Source: Candidatus Aminicenantota bacterium | Lineage (GTDB): Bacteria; Acidobacteriota; Aminicenantia; Aminicenantales; JAFGAV01 | Length of the DNA stretch: 5,528 nt | Assembly: GCA_016867615.1 (NCBI GenBank) | Contig: VGJG01000142.1 | Span: forward strand, 1-5,528 | Direction: 5' to 3' | In this document: positions 1 through 5,528 of the stretch, piece after piece | Numbering within the stretch: the first letter of the stretch is position 1 | How the letters are laid out: each line of letters starts with the position of its first letter | Notes under the pieces: generated by a model | The model's input: the letters and a program-made list of their open reading frames with translations, nothing else | Databases searched by the model: none | Told to the model about the DNA's origin: nothing | Program-made: the position numbers and the translations under genes

Positions 1-29
1 GCCGCGGGAGCGTCGGGGCAGTTCGTCTT

Positions 30-680
30 CTAGTGGGAGTTGATCCGGGCCAGGGCTTTCTCCTCGCCCAGGATGATGAGGATGTCGCTGTCCTTGATGA
101 CGAAGTCGGCGGGGGGGATGAGCGTCGTTCTCTCCGGAATGATCTCCTTGACGGCGATCACCTGGATGCCGTACTTGTTGCGCAGGTCGAGCTGGCGCAG
201 GCTCTTGCCGATGAACTTGCTGGGCGGGGCGATCTCCTGGATGCTCAAGCCGGAGAGCAGGGGATGGCATTCCAGGACGTTGGGGCTGGTCAGGCGCTGG
301 GCCGTGCGGACGGCCATGTCCTTCTCGGGATAGATGACCTCGGTCGCGCCGACCGAGTCCAGGATCTTGCCGTGGTCCTCGGTCAGGGCCTTGGCGATGA
401 TCCTCCGGGCGCCCATCTCGTGGAGGTAAAGGACGGCCAGGATCGAGGGCTCCATCTTCGGTCCGAGGCTGACGACGGCGACGTCCACGTCCTCGACCTG
501 GAGGGCCTGGAGGTTCTCCCTGTCGGCGGCGTCCATCTGGACGGCATGGGTGACGAAGTCCTTGACGGCCTCGACCATGTCCTTGTCCTTGTCCACGGCC
601 ATAACCTCATGCCCCTGCTCGAACAGCGTGCGGGCGACGTTCGAACCGAAGCTGCCCATGCCCAGGACGGCGAATCTCAT
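30..680 (-). CDS. ktrA: KtrA/TrkA-family potassium uptake regulatory subunit (RCK protein)
   Basis: This is the cytosolic gating subunit of a Ktr-type K+ transporter. Family members form an octameric ring that binds ATP/ADP or NAD(H) and opens the membrane pore. The protein is 216 aa, close to the roughly 220 aa usual for KtrA, and has one RCK unit. The Rossmann glycine motif GMGSFG is at residues 7-12, the acidic residue ending strand 2 is D30 (AVDKD), and PEKDM at 118-122 is typical of KtrA/KtrC. The C-terminal RCK_C (TrkA_C) domain spans about 137-216, with FIGKSLRQLDLRNKYG and a closing DSDILIILG. The single RCK unit argues against the duplicated enterobacterial TrkA. The ATG is well supported: TAAGGAG lies 10 nt upstream. 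The gene follows the pore gene by 29 nt on the same strand, so the two are probably co-transcribed. The family call is firm; the choice of ktrA over trkA as symbol is less so. Confidence 0.93.
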   Translation of the reverse strand: MRFAVLGMGSFGSNVARTLFEQGHEVMAVDKDKDMVEAVKDFVTHAVQMDAADRENLQALQVEDVDVAVVSLGPKMEPSILAVLYLHEMGARRIIAKALTEDHGKILDSVGATEVIYPEKDMAVRTAQRLTSPNVLECHPLLSGLSIQEIAPPSKFIGKSLRQLDLRNKYGIQVIAVKEIIPERTTLIPPADFVIKDSDILIILGEEKALARINSH

Positions 681-690
681 GGATGAAAAT

Positions 691-697
691 CTCCTTA
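691..697 (-). promoter_or_regulatory. Strong Shine-Dalgarno site of the RCK gene
   Basis: Read on the minus strand this is TAAGGAG, 10 nt before the ATG at 680. It is the clearest ribosome binding site in the window. It fixes the start of the RCK gene and allows independent initiation after the pore gene stops at 710-712. Confidence 0.7.
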
Positions 698-709
698 TGG
701 GATCCCAGT

Positions 710-2044
710 CTAACCCACCATCACGCCCTCTTCAACGTACTCGTATCGGCCCCGGGGTTTGGGCCGGCTGAAGGCGTAGAGCAGGACGAGCGGCCCGACG
801 CGGCCGCAGTACATGGTCAGGATGAGCACGGCCTTACTCAGGCTGGAGAGCTTGGCCGTCGCGCCCAGGGACAGCCCGACCGTGCCGAAGGCCGAGACGA
901 CCTCGAACAGGACCTCCCTGAGCGTCAACTCGGGCTGGGCGGCCAGGATGACGACCGACGAGACGACGACCAGACCCAGGCTGAGGGCGATCAGGGTGAA
1001 GGCCTTGCAGACGATGTCCATGGAGACGCTGCGGTTGAACATCCCCACCGACTCCCGGGACTGGAGACGGGAGCGGATGTAGGCCGCCACGACGGACGCC
1101 GTGCCGGTCTTGACCCCGCCGCCCGTCGAGCCGGGCGAGGCGCCGACGAACATGAGGGCCATCAGCACCAGGGCCGAAGCGCCGCCCAGGGCGCCGATGT
1201 CGACGGTGTTGAAGCCGGCGGTCCGGGCCGTGACGGACTGGAAGAAGGAGGCCATGACCCTCTCTCCCGCCGGCATTCCTTTCATCAGCCGTCCCGATTC
1301 GAGGGCGAAGAAGAGGAGAGCCCCGGCCAGGACCAGGAACAGGGTGGCGGACAGAACGACGCGGCTGTGCAGGGAGAAGACCGGCTTCCGCCCCTGCCGC
1401 CAGCCGGCCAGCCTGTCCCAGACCTCCTGCAGGGTCAGGAAGCCGAGGCCGCCGGCGACGACAAGCAGCATGACCGTCACGTTCACCCAGACATCCCCCC
1501 GGTAGTCGGCCAGGCTGCGGCTGAACAGGGAAAAGCCGGCGTTGCAGAAGGCCGAGACCGAATGGAACCCCGCCAGCGACAGCGCTCTGAGAGGGGGGAA
1601 ATCCCTGAGGAAGCGCACAAAGAGCGAGAGACAGCCGGCAAGCTCGAGGGCGAAGGCAAAGAAGAATATGCGCCGCACCAGGCCCCGGAAATCGTGGATC
1701 CGGCCGGGATGGTAGCCTTCCTGGACCATGATCCGGTCCCGGAGCGAGATGTTGCGGCCGGCGACGAAAAGGACGAAGGTGCCGAAGGTCATGATGCCCA
1801 GGCCGCCGAGTTGAAAGAGGACGAGAAGGATGACCTGGCCCGCCGGGCTGAAATCGACGGGCGTGTCCTTGACTGTGAGCCCCGTGACGCACACCGCCGA
1901 GGTCGAGGTGAACAGGCGGTCGATGAACGAGATCCGCTCCCCCGAGGAGCTGAAAGGAAACGAAAGCAGGATCGTCCCCAGGAGGATGGCTCCCATGAAG
2001 CTCAGGGCCAGCACCTGGGCCGGCCGGAAGCGTTTTTCCATCAT
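710..2044 (-). CDS. ktrB: TrkH/KtrB-family potassium transporter, pore-forming membrane subunit
   Basis: This is the integral membrane pore of the K+ uptake system, working with the RCK subunit encoded just downstream. From the ATG at 2044 it has 444 aa, a normal KtrB length. The fold is four M1-P-M2 repeats, each with a selectivity-filter glycine. The candidates are VTGL (G55), NAGF (G170), TAGFN (G277) and GTVGLS (G390). A glycine-rich stretch, GASPGSTGGGVKTGT (about 301-315), matches the intramembrane gating loop of the third repeat. GRVGPL (414-419) carries the conserved arginine of the last helix. The open frame extends upstream to a GTG at 2095 (461 aa). That GTG falls between the -35 and -10 of the predicted promoter and has only a G-run one base away as an SD, so the tandem ATGs at 2044 and 2041 are preferred. 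Neither ATG has a good SD. The family call is firm; the start is uncertain. Confidence 0.92.
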   Translation of the reverse strand: MMEKRFRPAQVLALSFMGAILLGTILLSFPFSSSGERISFIDRLFTSTSAVCVTGLTVKDTPVDFSPAGQVILLVLFQLGGLGIMTFGTFVLFVAGRNISLRDRIMVQEGYHPGRIHDFRGLVRRIFFFAFALELAGCLSLFVRFLRDFPPLRALSLAGFHSVSAFCNAGFSLFSRSLADYRGDVWVNVTVMLLVVAGGLGFLTLQEVWDRLAGWRQGRKPVFSLHSRVVLSATLFLVLAGALLFFALESGRLMKGMPAGERVMASFFQSVTARTAGFNTVDIGALGGASALVLMALMFVGASPGSTGGGVKTGTASVVAAYIRSRLQSRESVGMFNRSVSMDIVCKAFTLIALSLGLVVVSSVVILAAQPELTLREVLFEVVSAFGTVGLSLGATAKLSSLSKAVLILTMYCGRVGPLVLLYAFSRPKPRGRYEYVEEGVMVG

Positions 2045-2082
2045 TTTCGGATGCTTTGACCGCTCTTTTCGTTCGAAATGAA

Positions 2083-2111
2083 ACTCTATTCTCACTCCCC
2101 CGCGTTGTCAA
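2083..2111 (-). promoter_or_regulatory. Predicted sigma-70-type promoter of the potassium uptake operon
   Basis: On the minus strand there is a perfect -35 TTGACA (2111-2106), a 17-nt spacer and a -10 TAGAGT (2088-2083, 4 of 6 consensus bases). Transcription would start near 2076, giving a leader of about 32 nt to the ATG at 2044. The promoter sits in the divergent gap and points into the pore gene. The call rests on consensus match and position only. Confidence 0.6.
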
Positions 2112-2173
2112 TCAGCCGGCCGGTGCAGTCATCATAAGCGGGAGCTATCGGCTAGCTTGAGAGAGGCGCATCT

Positions 2174-2202
2174 CCAAATCTGTGATAGCCAGATGATCTT
2201 GG
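2174..2202. repeat. Imperfect inverted repeat in the divergent control region
   Basis: CCAAATCTG (2174-2182) faces CAGAT (2190-2194) and TTGG (2199-2202), with a 7-nt loop and a 4-nt interruption (GATC) on the right arm. It lies between the two outward promoters, so it could be an operator or a weak hairpin. It is short and could be chance. Confidence 0.25.
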
Positions 2203-2204
2203 AA

Positions 2205-2228
2205 GGGCGGCGAGGGGGCCCCCCGCCC
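2205..2228. repeat. GC-only inverted repeat just upstream of the tol promoter
   Basis: GGGCGG (2205-2210) pairs with CCGCCC (2223-2228). Inside lies a run of five G followed by six C, itself nearly palindromic. The right arm ends 14 nt before the TTGACA at 2243. There is no T-run on either side, so it does not look like an intrinsic terminator. A regulator site or a structural barrier between the divergent promoters is possible. In GC-rich DNA such repeats also occur by chance. Confidence 0.35.
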
Positions 2229-2242
2229 GCGCGGCGGCTGAT

Positions 2243-2272
2243 TTGACAGCGCAAAAACACATGTGCTACCTT
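2243..2272 (+). promoter_or_regulatory. Predicted sigma-70-type promoter of the tol operon
   Basis: A perfect -35 TTGACA (2243-2248) is followed after 18 nt by TACCTT (2267-2272), preceded by TG one base upstream as in an extended -10. A 17-nt spacing would instead give CTACCT. The predicted start of transcription, near 2279, is only about 7 nt before the ATG at 2286, so the tolQ mRNA would be nearly leaderless. The -35 is strong and the -10 is weak. Confidence 0.5.
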
Positions 2273-2285
2273 GACTTCCGAGGCC

Positions 2286-2948
2286 ATGAACGTCTTCCGA
2301 CTCATCATCGACGCCAGCCTGGTGGTCAAGCTCGTCCTCCTTATCCTGATTTTTTTCTCCGTGTTCTCCTGGGCGATCATCGTCCATAAGCGCCGGACGC
2401 TCAAGACCGCCGGGATCCAATCCCGGAAATTCCTGGACATCTTCGAAAAAAGCCGCAACCTGTCCGAGGTCAACGAGGCCGCCAAGCGCCACGCCCAAAG
2501 CCCGCTGGCCGGCATCTTCCAAGCCGGCTTCAAAGAGCTCTCCTACCTGGCCAAGTCCAACCCCCGCATCAGCCTCACCCCTTCGAACGTGGACAGCCTG
2601 AGCCGCGCCCTGAGCAAAGCGGCCAACGGCGAAATCTCCAAGCTCGAGCGGATGATGAGCTTCCTGGCCACGACGGGCAGCGTCACGCCCTTCATCGGGC
2701 TGTTCGGCACGGTGTGGGGCATCATGGACGCCTTCCACAAGATCGGCATCGTCCGCTCGGCCAGCCTGGTGACCGTGGCCCCGGGCATCGCCGAGGCGCT
2801 CATCGCCACGGCCATGGGGCTGTTCGCCGCCATCCCGGCGGTCATCGCCTACAACGCCTACCTGAGCCGCATCAAGGACATCGTCGGCGACATGGAGGAC
2901 TTTTCCTCGGAATTCCTGGGGATCGTCGAAAAGCTCTATGGGTCTTAA
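2286..2948 (+). CDS. tolQ: TolQ, proton-channel subunit of the Tol-Pal system (MotA/TolQ/ExbB family)
   Basis: This inner-membrane protein forms, with TolR, the motor that uses the proton gradient to energise the Tol-Pal envelope system during cell division. From the ATG at 2286 it has 220 aa, near the usual 230. Membrane segments are at about 12-34, 127-149 and 167-189, with the large cytoplasmic loop between the first two. IGLFGTVWGIM (137-147) and APGIAEALIATAMGLFAAIP (165-184) closely match enterobacterial TolQ. Threonines T142 and T175 keep the 33-residue spacing of the channel threonines T145 and T178 of E. coli TolQ. An in-frame TTG at 2271 would add MTSEA but overlaps the predicted -10, so the ATG is preferred. 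GAGG at 2280-2283 lies only 2 nt before it, too close for a normal SD. The gene overlaps tolR by 11 nt. TolQ fits better than ExbB because of these motifs and the tolB in the same operon. Confidence 0.94.
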   Translation: MNVFRLIIDASLVVKLVLLILIFFSVFSWAIIVHKRRTLKTAGIQSRKFLDIFEKSRNLSEVNEAAKRHAQSPLAGIFQAGFKELSYLAKSNPRISLTPSNVDSLSRALSKAANGEISKLERMMSFLATTGSVTPFIGLFGTVWGIMDAFHKIGIVRSASLVTVAPGIAEALIATAMGLFAAIPAVIAYNAYLSRIKDIVGDMEDFSSEFLGIVEKLYGS

Positions 2949-3390
2949 AGTCACGCCCCTGCGCCGCGGACGGCGGGAAATCGGCACCTCGCTCTCCGAG
3001 ATCAACGTCACGCCCTTCGTCGATGTCATGCTCGTCCTGCTGGTCATCTTCATGGTCACGGCGCCGATGATGCAGTCCGGGATCGGCGTCGCCCTGCCCC
3101 AGGCCGAGACCGAGTCCGCGCCCGCCGAGGAGGGCGTCATCCTGACCATCACCAAGGACCGCTACATCCACGTCCGCGAGGCGGTCATCAACCTCCAGCT
3201 CCTGGAGAGGACGCTGAAGAACACCTTCTCCGGACGGGAGAAGAAGATCGCCTTCATCCAGGCGGACAAGGACCTGCCCTACGGGTTCTTCATCGAGACC
3301 CTGGACGTCGTCAAGAAAGCGGGAGTCGAGGTCGTGGGCCTCGTCACCGAGCCCGGAGCGGTCAAGCCCAAGACCAGGCGGAAACGATGA
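2938..3390 (+). CDS. tolR: TolR, peptidoglycan-side partner of TolQ (ExbD/TolR family)
   Basis: TolR is a single-pass inner-membrane protein that pairs with TolQ. Its transmembrane aspartate carries protons, and its periplasmic domain cycles between closed and peptidoglycan-binding states. The protein has 150 aa, against about 142 in E. coli. The N-terminus is short and basic. The hallmark EINVTPFVDVMLVLLVIFMV (21-40) contains the key aspartate D29, equivalent to D23 of E. coli TolR. The periplasmic ExbD domain runs from about 65 to 139 and ends with AGVEVVGLVTEP (128-139), close to the TolR C-terminus. An extra basic tail, KPKTRRKR, follows. The ATG lies inside the end of tolQ (11-nt overlap), so translation is probably coupled. 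The stop overlaps the next start as ATGA. Confidence 0.93.
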   Translation: MGLKVTPLRRGRREIGTSLSEINVTPFVDVMLVLLVIFMVTAPMMQSGIGVALPQAETESAPAEEGVILTITKDRYIHVREAVINLQLLERTLKNTFSGREKKIAFIQADKDLPYGFFIETLDVVKKAGVEVVGLVTEPGAVKPKTRRKR

Positions 3391-4175
3391 CCAGCCGTCA
3401 GACGATGGGCCGGACGTTCAAGAGGGCCCTGGCCGTCTCCGCGGCGGTCCATGCGACCCTCATCATCCTGATCGCCGCCTCGCCCCGGCTGCCCCTGGCG
3501 CGGAAGCCGGGCATGGTCCATTACATCCCGCTCAACCTCGGAGGCCTTCCCGGCGGGGGCGGGGGAGGCCTTCGCGCACCGGCCGGCCCGCCGGCGGCCG
3601 CGGAGATCCCCAAGGCCAGCCTCCGCGACCTGACCACGGTCCAAAAAATGCAGGACCGGCCCCGCTCCGACCTCCGCTACCCGACGGACAAACCCAAAAG
3701 GGATAAGACGGCCGAGAAAAAGGCGGCCGTCACCGCTCCCCGCCAGGGAGACAAGACCGGCGCTTCGGATTCGGCCGGCCCGGCGGCCGCGGGGGGCGGC
3801 TCGGGAGTCAGAATCGGCACGGGTGAGGGCGGAGGAGGAGGGAGCGGGTTCGGGACCGGCCTCTCCTCGCAGATCGGGCTGTCCGATTTCCCCTACACCT
3901 ATTATCTCCAGATCATCACCGACCGCGTCTCCTCCAACTGGTTCACCTCGCTCGTCGACCCCGGAGTCAAGGGCGATTTCCAGGCGGTCGTCCACTTCCA
4001 GATCTACCGCAACGGACAGATTTCCGAGGTCCGTGTCCATGAGTCGAGCGGCCTGCGCTCGCTCGACCAGTCGGCCGTGCGGTCCATCCAGCGGTCATCG
4101 CCCTTCCCCCCCCTGCCCCGGGACTATGACCGGGACCAGCTGGGCATTTTCCTCATCTTCGAGCATTCCCGATGA
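3387..4175 (+). CDS. TonB/TolA-family energy-transducing protein with glycine-rich linker
   Basis: This protein sits in the tolA position and should carry motor force from TolQR across the periplasm to TolB/Pal. It has 262 aa. A single N-terminal membrane anchor at about 14-31 contains the SxxxH motif (S18, H22), the same residues as E. coli TolA S18 and H22, which contact TolQ. The middle (about 35-165) is low-complexity: Gly-rich runs at 52-61 and 136-158, Pro/Ala segments and a lysine-rich patch (102-113). The C-terminus (about 170-260) is a TonB_C-type domain with VVHFQIYRNGQISEVRV, SSGLRSLDQSAVRSI and a final LGIFLIFE strand. It lacks the long alanine/lysine-rich helix of enterobacterial TolA (421 aa), so it resembles TonB in build. 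Both ends overlap neighbours by 4 nt (ATGA). AGGCGG at 3376-3381 is a partial SD; M7 is an alternative start. A TolA role is inferred from context; a TonB role in outer-membrane transport cannot be excluded. Confidence 0.88.
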   Translation: MTSRQTMGRTFKRALAVSAAVHATLIILIAASPRLPLARKPGMVHYIPLNLGGLPGGGGGGLRAPAGPPAAAEIPKASLRDLTTVQKMQDRPRSDLRYPTDKPKRDKTAEKKAAVTAPRQGDKTGASDSAGPAAAGGGSGVRIGTGEGGGGGSGFGTGLSSQIGLSDFPYTYYLQIITDRVSSNWFTSLVDPGVKGDFQAVVHFQIYRNGQISEVRVHESSGLRSLDQSAVRSIQRSSPFPPLPRDYDRDQLGIFLIFEHSR

Positions 4176-5449
4176 AAATCCCGACCCGCATTCCCGTGTT
4201 CCTCTTCCTCGTCTCCGCCCTCCTTCCCCAGCAGGACGTCGTCCTGACCATACGCGAGGGTGTCCCGGCCATCGCCCTGGCCCTGCCCAATTTCCTCGTC
4301 CCGGGGGGGTCGGCCAAAGCGGAGGCGGCCGCCGAGGAGCTCCACGCCGTCCTCTCGGCCGACCTGGCCTTCAGCCGCGTCTTCCAGCTTCTGCCCAAGA
4401 GCTACTATGCCTACATCAAGCCCCTGGCTCCCGGACCGGTGGCCTTCAAGGATTGGGCCTCGATCCAGGCCGCCCTGCTTCTCACGGGCGAGGTGTCCGA
4501 GGCCGCGGGAGGCAACATCGTCCTCGAGGGAAAGCTCTACGACGTCCGTTCCGAGCGGTTCATCATGGGCAAGCGCTTCCAGGCCGAGCCGGACCTCCTG
4601 CGCCTCATGGCCCACCGGATGGCCGACGAGCTGCTCACGGTTTACGGCGAGAAGCCCATCTTCACCTCCAAGATCGTGTTCGTCTCCAACCGCGACGAGA
4701 ACGACGAGCTGTACATGATGGATTACGACGGGGCGAACCAGACGCGCCTGACGTTCAACGCCGTCCGCGACTACATGCCCGCCTGGTCGGCCGACGGACG
4801 CAAGATCGCCTACACCTCGTACAAGAAGGATTCCGCCGGCCTTTATATCCTCGACCTCGACCAGGGGAAGTATGCGGCCGTCTCGACCCGGGGGGTGAAT
4901 TTTTCCCCGGCCTTCTCCCCCGACGGGCGGAAGCTGGCCTTCTGCTCGACCATGGACGGCAATTCCGAGATCTACGTCGCCGACGCCGACGGCCGGAACA
5001 TCAAGCGGCTGACCTTCAGCGCCGGGATCGACACCGCCCCGGCCTGGTCGCCCACGAGCCGGGAGATCGCCTTCACCTCGGACCGCGGGGGAACCCCTCA
5101 GATCTACATCATGGACGCCGAGGGGACCAACGTCCGGCGGGTGAGTTTCGGGGGCAACTACTTCGACGCGCCGGCCTGGTCGCCCACGGGCGACCGCATC
5201 GTCTGCGTGGCCCGCGTGGACAACGTCTTCGACCTCTACGTCCTCAACCTCCGCACCCGGCAGTTCACCAAGCTCACCGAGAGCAACGCCCGGAACGAAT
5301 CCCCGAGCTGGAGCCCCGACGGCCGCCACATCGTCTTCGCCTCCAACCTCCGGGGGGGAAGCCAGATCTTCTCCATCGATTACGACGGGACCAACCTCCG
5401 CGCCCTGACCTCCCGGGGGGCGAACAAGCTCCCCGACTGGTCCAATTGA
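4172..5449 (+). CDS. tolB: TolB, periplasmic beta-propeller of the Tol-Pal system
   Basis: TolB works in the periplasm between the TolQRA motor and the peptidoglycan-bound lipoprotein Pal. The protein has 425 aa, against about 430 in E. coli. Residues 1-20 form a short export signal (K2 and R6, then a hydrophobic stretch 8-18), though no clear AxA cleavage site is visible. The N-terminal alpha/beta domain spans about 22-160. The C-terminal six-bladed propeller (about 165-425) shows a regular 43-44-residue repeat. Its WSPDG-type turns are at 204-216, 247-259, 291-303, 335-347 and 379-391, and PDWSN closes the ring at 421-425. Six strands of the ELYMMDYDG type confirm six blades with none missing. 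The ATG overlaps the upstream stop (ATGA, 4172-4175), so coupled translation is likely. No gene for Pal follows within the window. Confidence 0.95.
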   Translation: MKIPTRIPVFLFLVSALLPQQDVVLTIREGVPAIALALPNFLVPGGSAKAEAAAEELHAVLSADLAFSRVFQLLPKSYYAYIKPLAPGPVAFKDWASIQAALLLTGEVSEAAGGNIVLEGKLYDVRSERFIMGKRFQAEPDLLRLMAHRMADELLTVYGEKPIFTSKIVFVSNRDENDELYMMDYDGANQTRLTFNAVRDYMPAWSADGRKIAYTSYKKDSAGLYILDLDQGKYAAVSTRGVNFSPAFSPDGRKLAFCSTMDGNSEIYVADADGRNIKRLTFSAGIDTAPAWSPTSREIAFTSDRGGTPQIYIMDAEGTNVRRVSFGGNYFDAPAWSPTGDRIVCVARVDNVFDLYVLNLRTRQFTKLTESNARNESPSWSPDGRHIVFASNLRGGSQIFSIDYDGTNLRALTSRGANKLPDWSN

Positions 5450-5484
5450 GCGGGGGAGGCTCCGCCGAGTCCCGCCCGATTCGG

Positions 5485-5513
5485 TTGACAGCCCTCAAAC
5501 CGTCATGTATATA
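5485..5513 (+). promoter_or_regulatory. Predicted sigma-70-type promoter for the gene beyond the right edge
   Basis: A perfect TTGACA (5485-5490), a 17-nt spacer and TATATA (5508-5513, 4 of 6 consensus bases) lie 36 nt after the tolB stop. They stand out as AT-rich in GC-rich surroundings. Transcription would start near 5520, so the leader and gene are outside the window. This is the best promoter match seen here. It suggests the next gene is transcribed at least partly on its own. Confidence 0.6.
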
Positions 5514-5528
5514 GACCCTAAGGCCCAT

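Noticed and set aside
1..29. Left edge after the RCK gene stop
   Set aside because: 29 nt without a recognisable gene end, hairpin with T-run or promoter; nothing supportable.
33..686. Plus-strand open frame (217 aa) covering the RCK gene
   Set aside because: It mirrors the ktrA codons almost exactly, has no SD and its low-complexity product lacks recognisable motifs.
683..2059. Long open frame (458 aa) on the plus strand opposite the potassium pore gene
   Set aside because: Its translation is rich in D, E, G, R, Q and H without domains, typical of the antisense shadow of a GC-rich gene. The opposite strand encodes an unmistakable KtrB.
2271..2285. TTG start giving tolQ five more residues (MTSEA)
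   Set aside because: It overlaps the predicted -10 and has no SD. ATG 2286 begins at the conserved N-terminus. E. coli TolQ does have three residues before its matching MNI, so this is a preference and not proof.
2286..3390. ExbB/ExbD of a TonB transport system instead of TolQ/TolR
   Set aside because: TolQ-like GLFGTVWGIM and APGIAEALIATA motifs, the TolR-like C-terminus and tolB in the same operon favour Tol.
4124..5329. Minus-strand open frame (401 aa) opposite tolB
   Set aside because: Repetitive GC-shadow composition; the repeats come from the TolB blades read backwards.
5450..5475. Possible terminator hairpin GCGGG...CCCGC after tolB
   Set aside because: Only a 5-bp stem with a 16-nt interior and no following T-run; too weak to call.
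3823..5514. Plus-strand frame of 563 aa overlapping the TonB-like gene and tolB
   Set aside because: Arg/Pro/Ser-rich out-of-frame reading of two clear genes; its length reflects the lack of stops in GC-rich DNA.

Overview
The window is a GC-rich stretch of a bacterial chromosome from an organism with an outer membrane. It carries two conserved, divergently transcribed modules, and all six genes look intact. The Tol genes require a Gram-negative envelope. High GC, sparse Shine-Dalgarno (SD) sequences and a short TonB-like protein in the TolA position would suit an Acidobacteriota- or Aminicenantes-like lineage, but that placement is a guess and not a sequence-based assignment.

Left half (about 30-2111, minus strand): a Ktr/Trk-type potassium uptake operon. 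The membrane pore subunit (TrkH/KtrB family) is transcribed first. After a 29-nt gap comes the cytosolic RCK gating subunit (KtrA/TrkA family). A TTGACA-N17-TAGAGT promoter reads into this operon. It implies that the pore protein starts at an internal ATG and not at the upstream GTG that gives the longest frame.

Middle (about 2045-2285): the divergent control region. It holds the two outward-facing promoters and two imperfect inverted repeats, with no sign of a further gene or RNA.

Right half (2286-5449, plus strand): a Tol envelope operon in the order tolQ, tolR, tolA/tonB-like, tolB. Successive genes overlap by 11, 4 and 4 nt, which suggests translational coupling. TolQ and TolR form the proton-driven motor of the inner membrane. 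The TonB-family protein carries the force across the periplasm. TolB is the periplasmic beta-propeller that passes it to Pal at the outer membrane. Pal is not in the window.

At the right edge (5485-5513) a near-consensus promoter points out of the window, so the next gene probably has its own transcription start. I see no mobile element, CRISPR array, tRNA, rRNA or clearly novel system. The most useful observations are the promoter-based start corrections, the unusual glycine-rich TolA substitute and the separate promoter after tolB.
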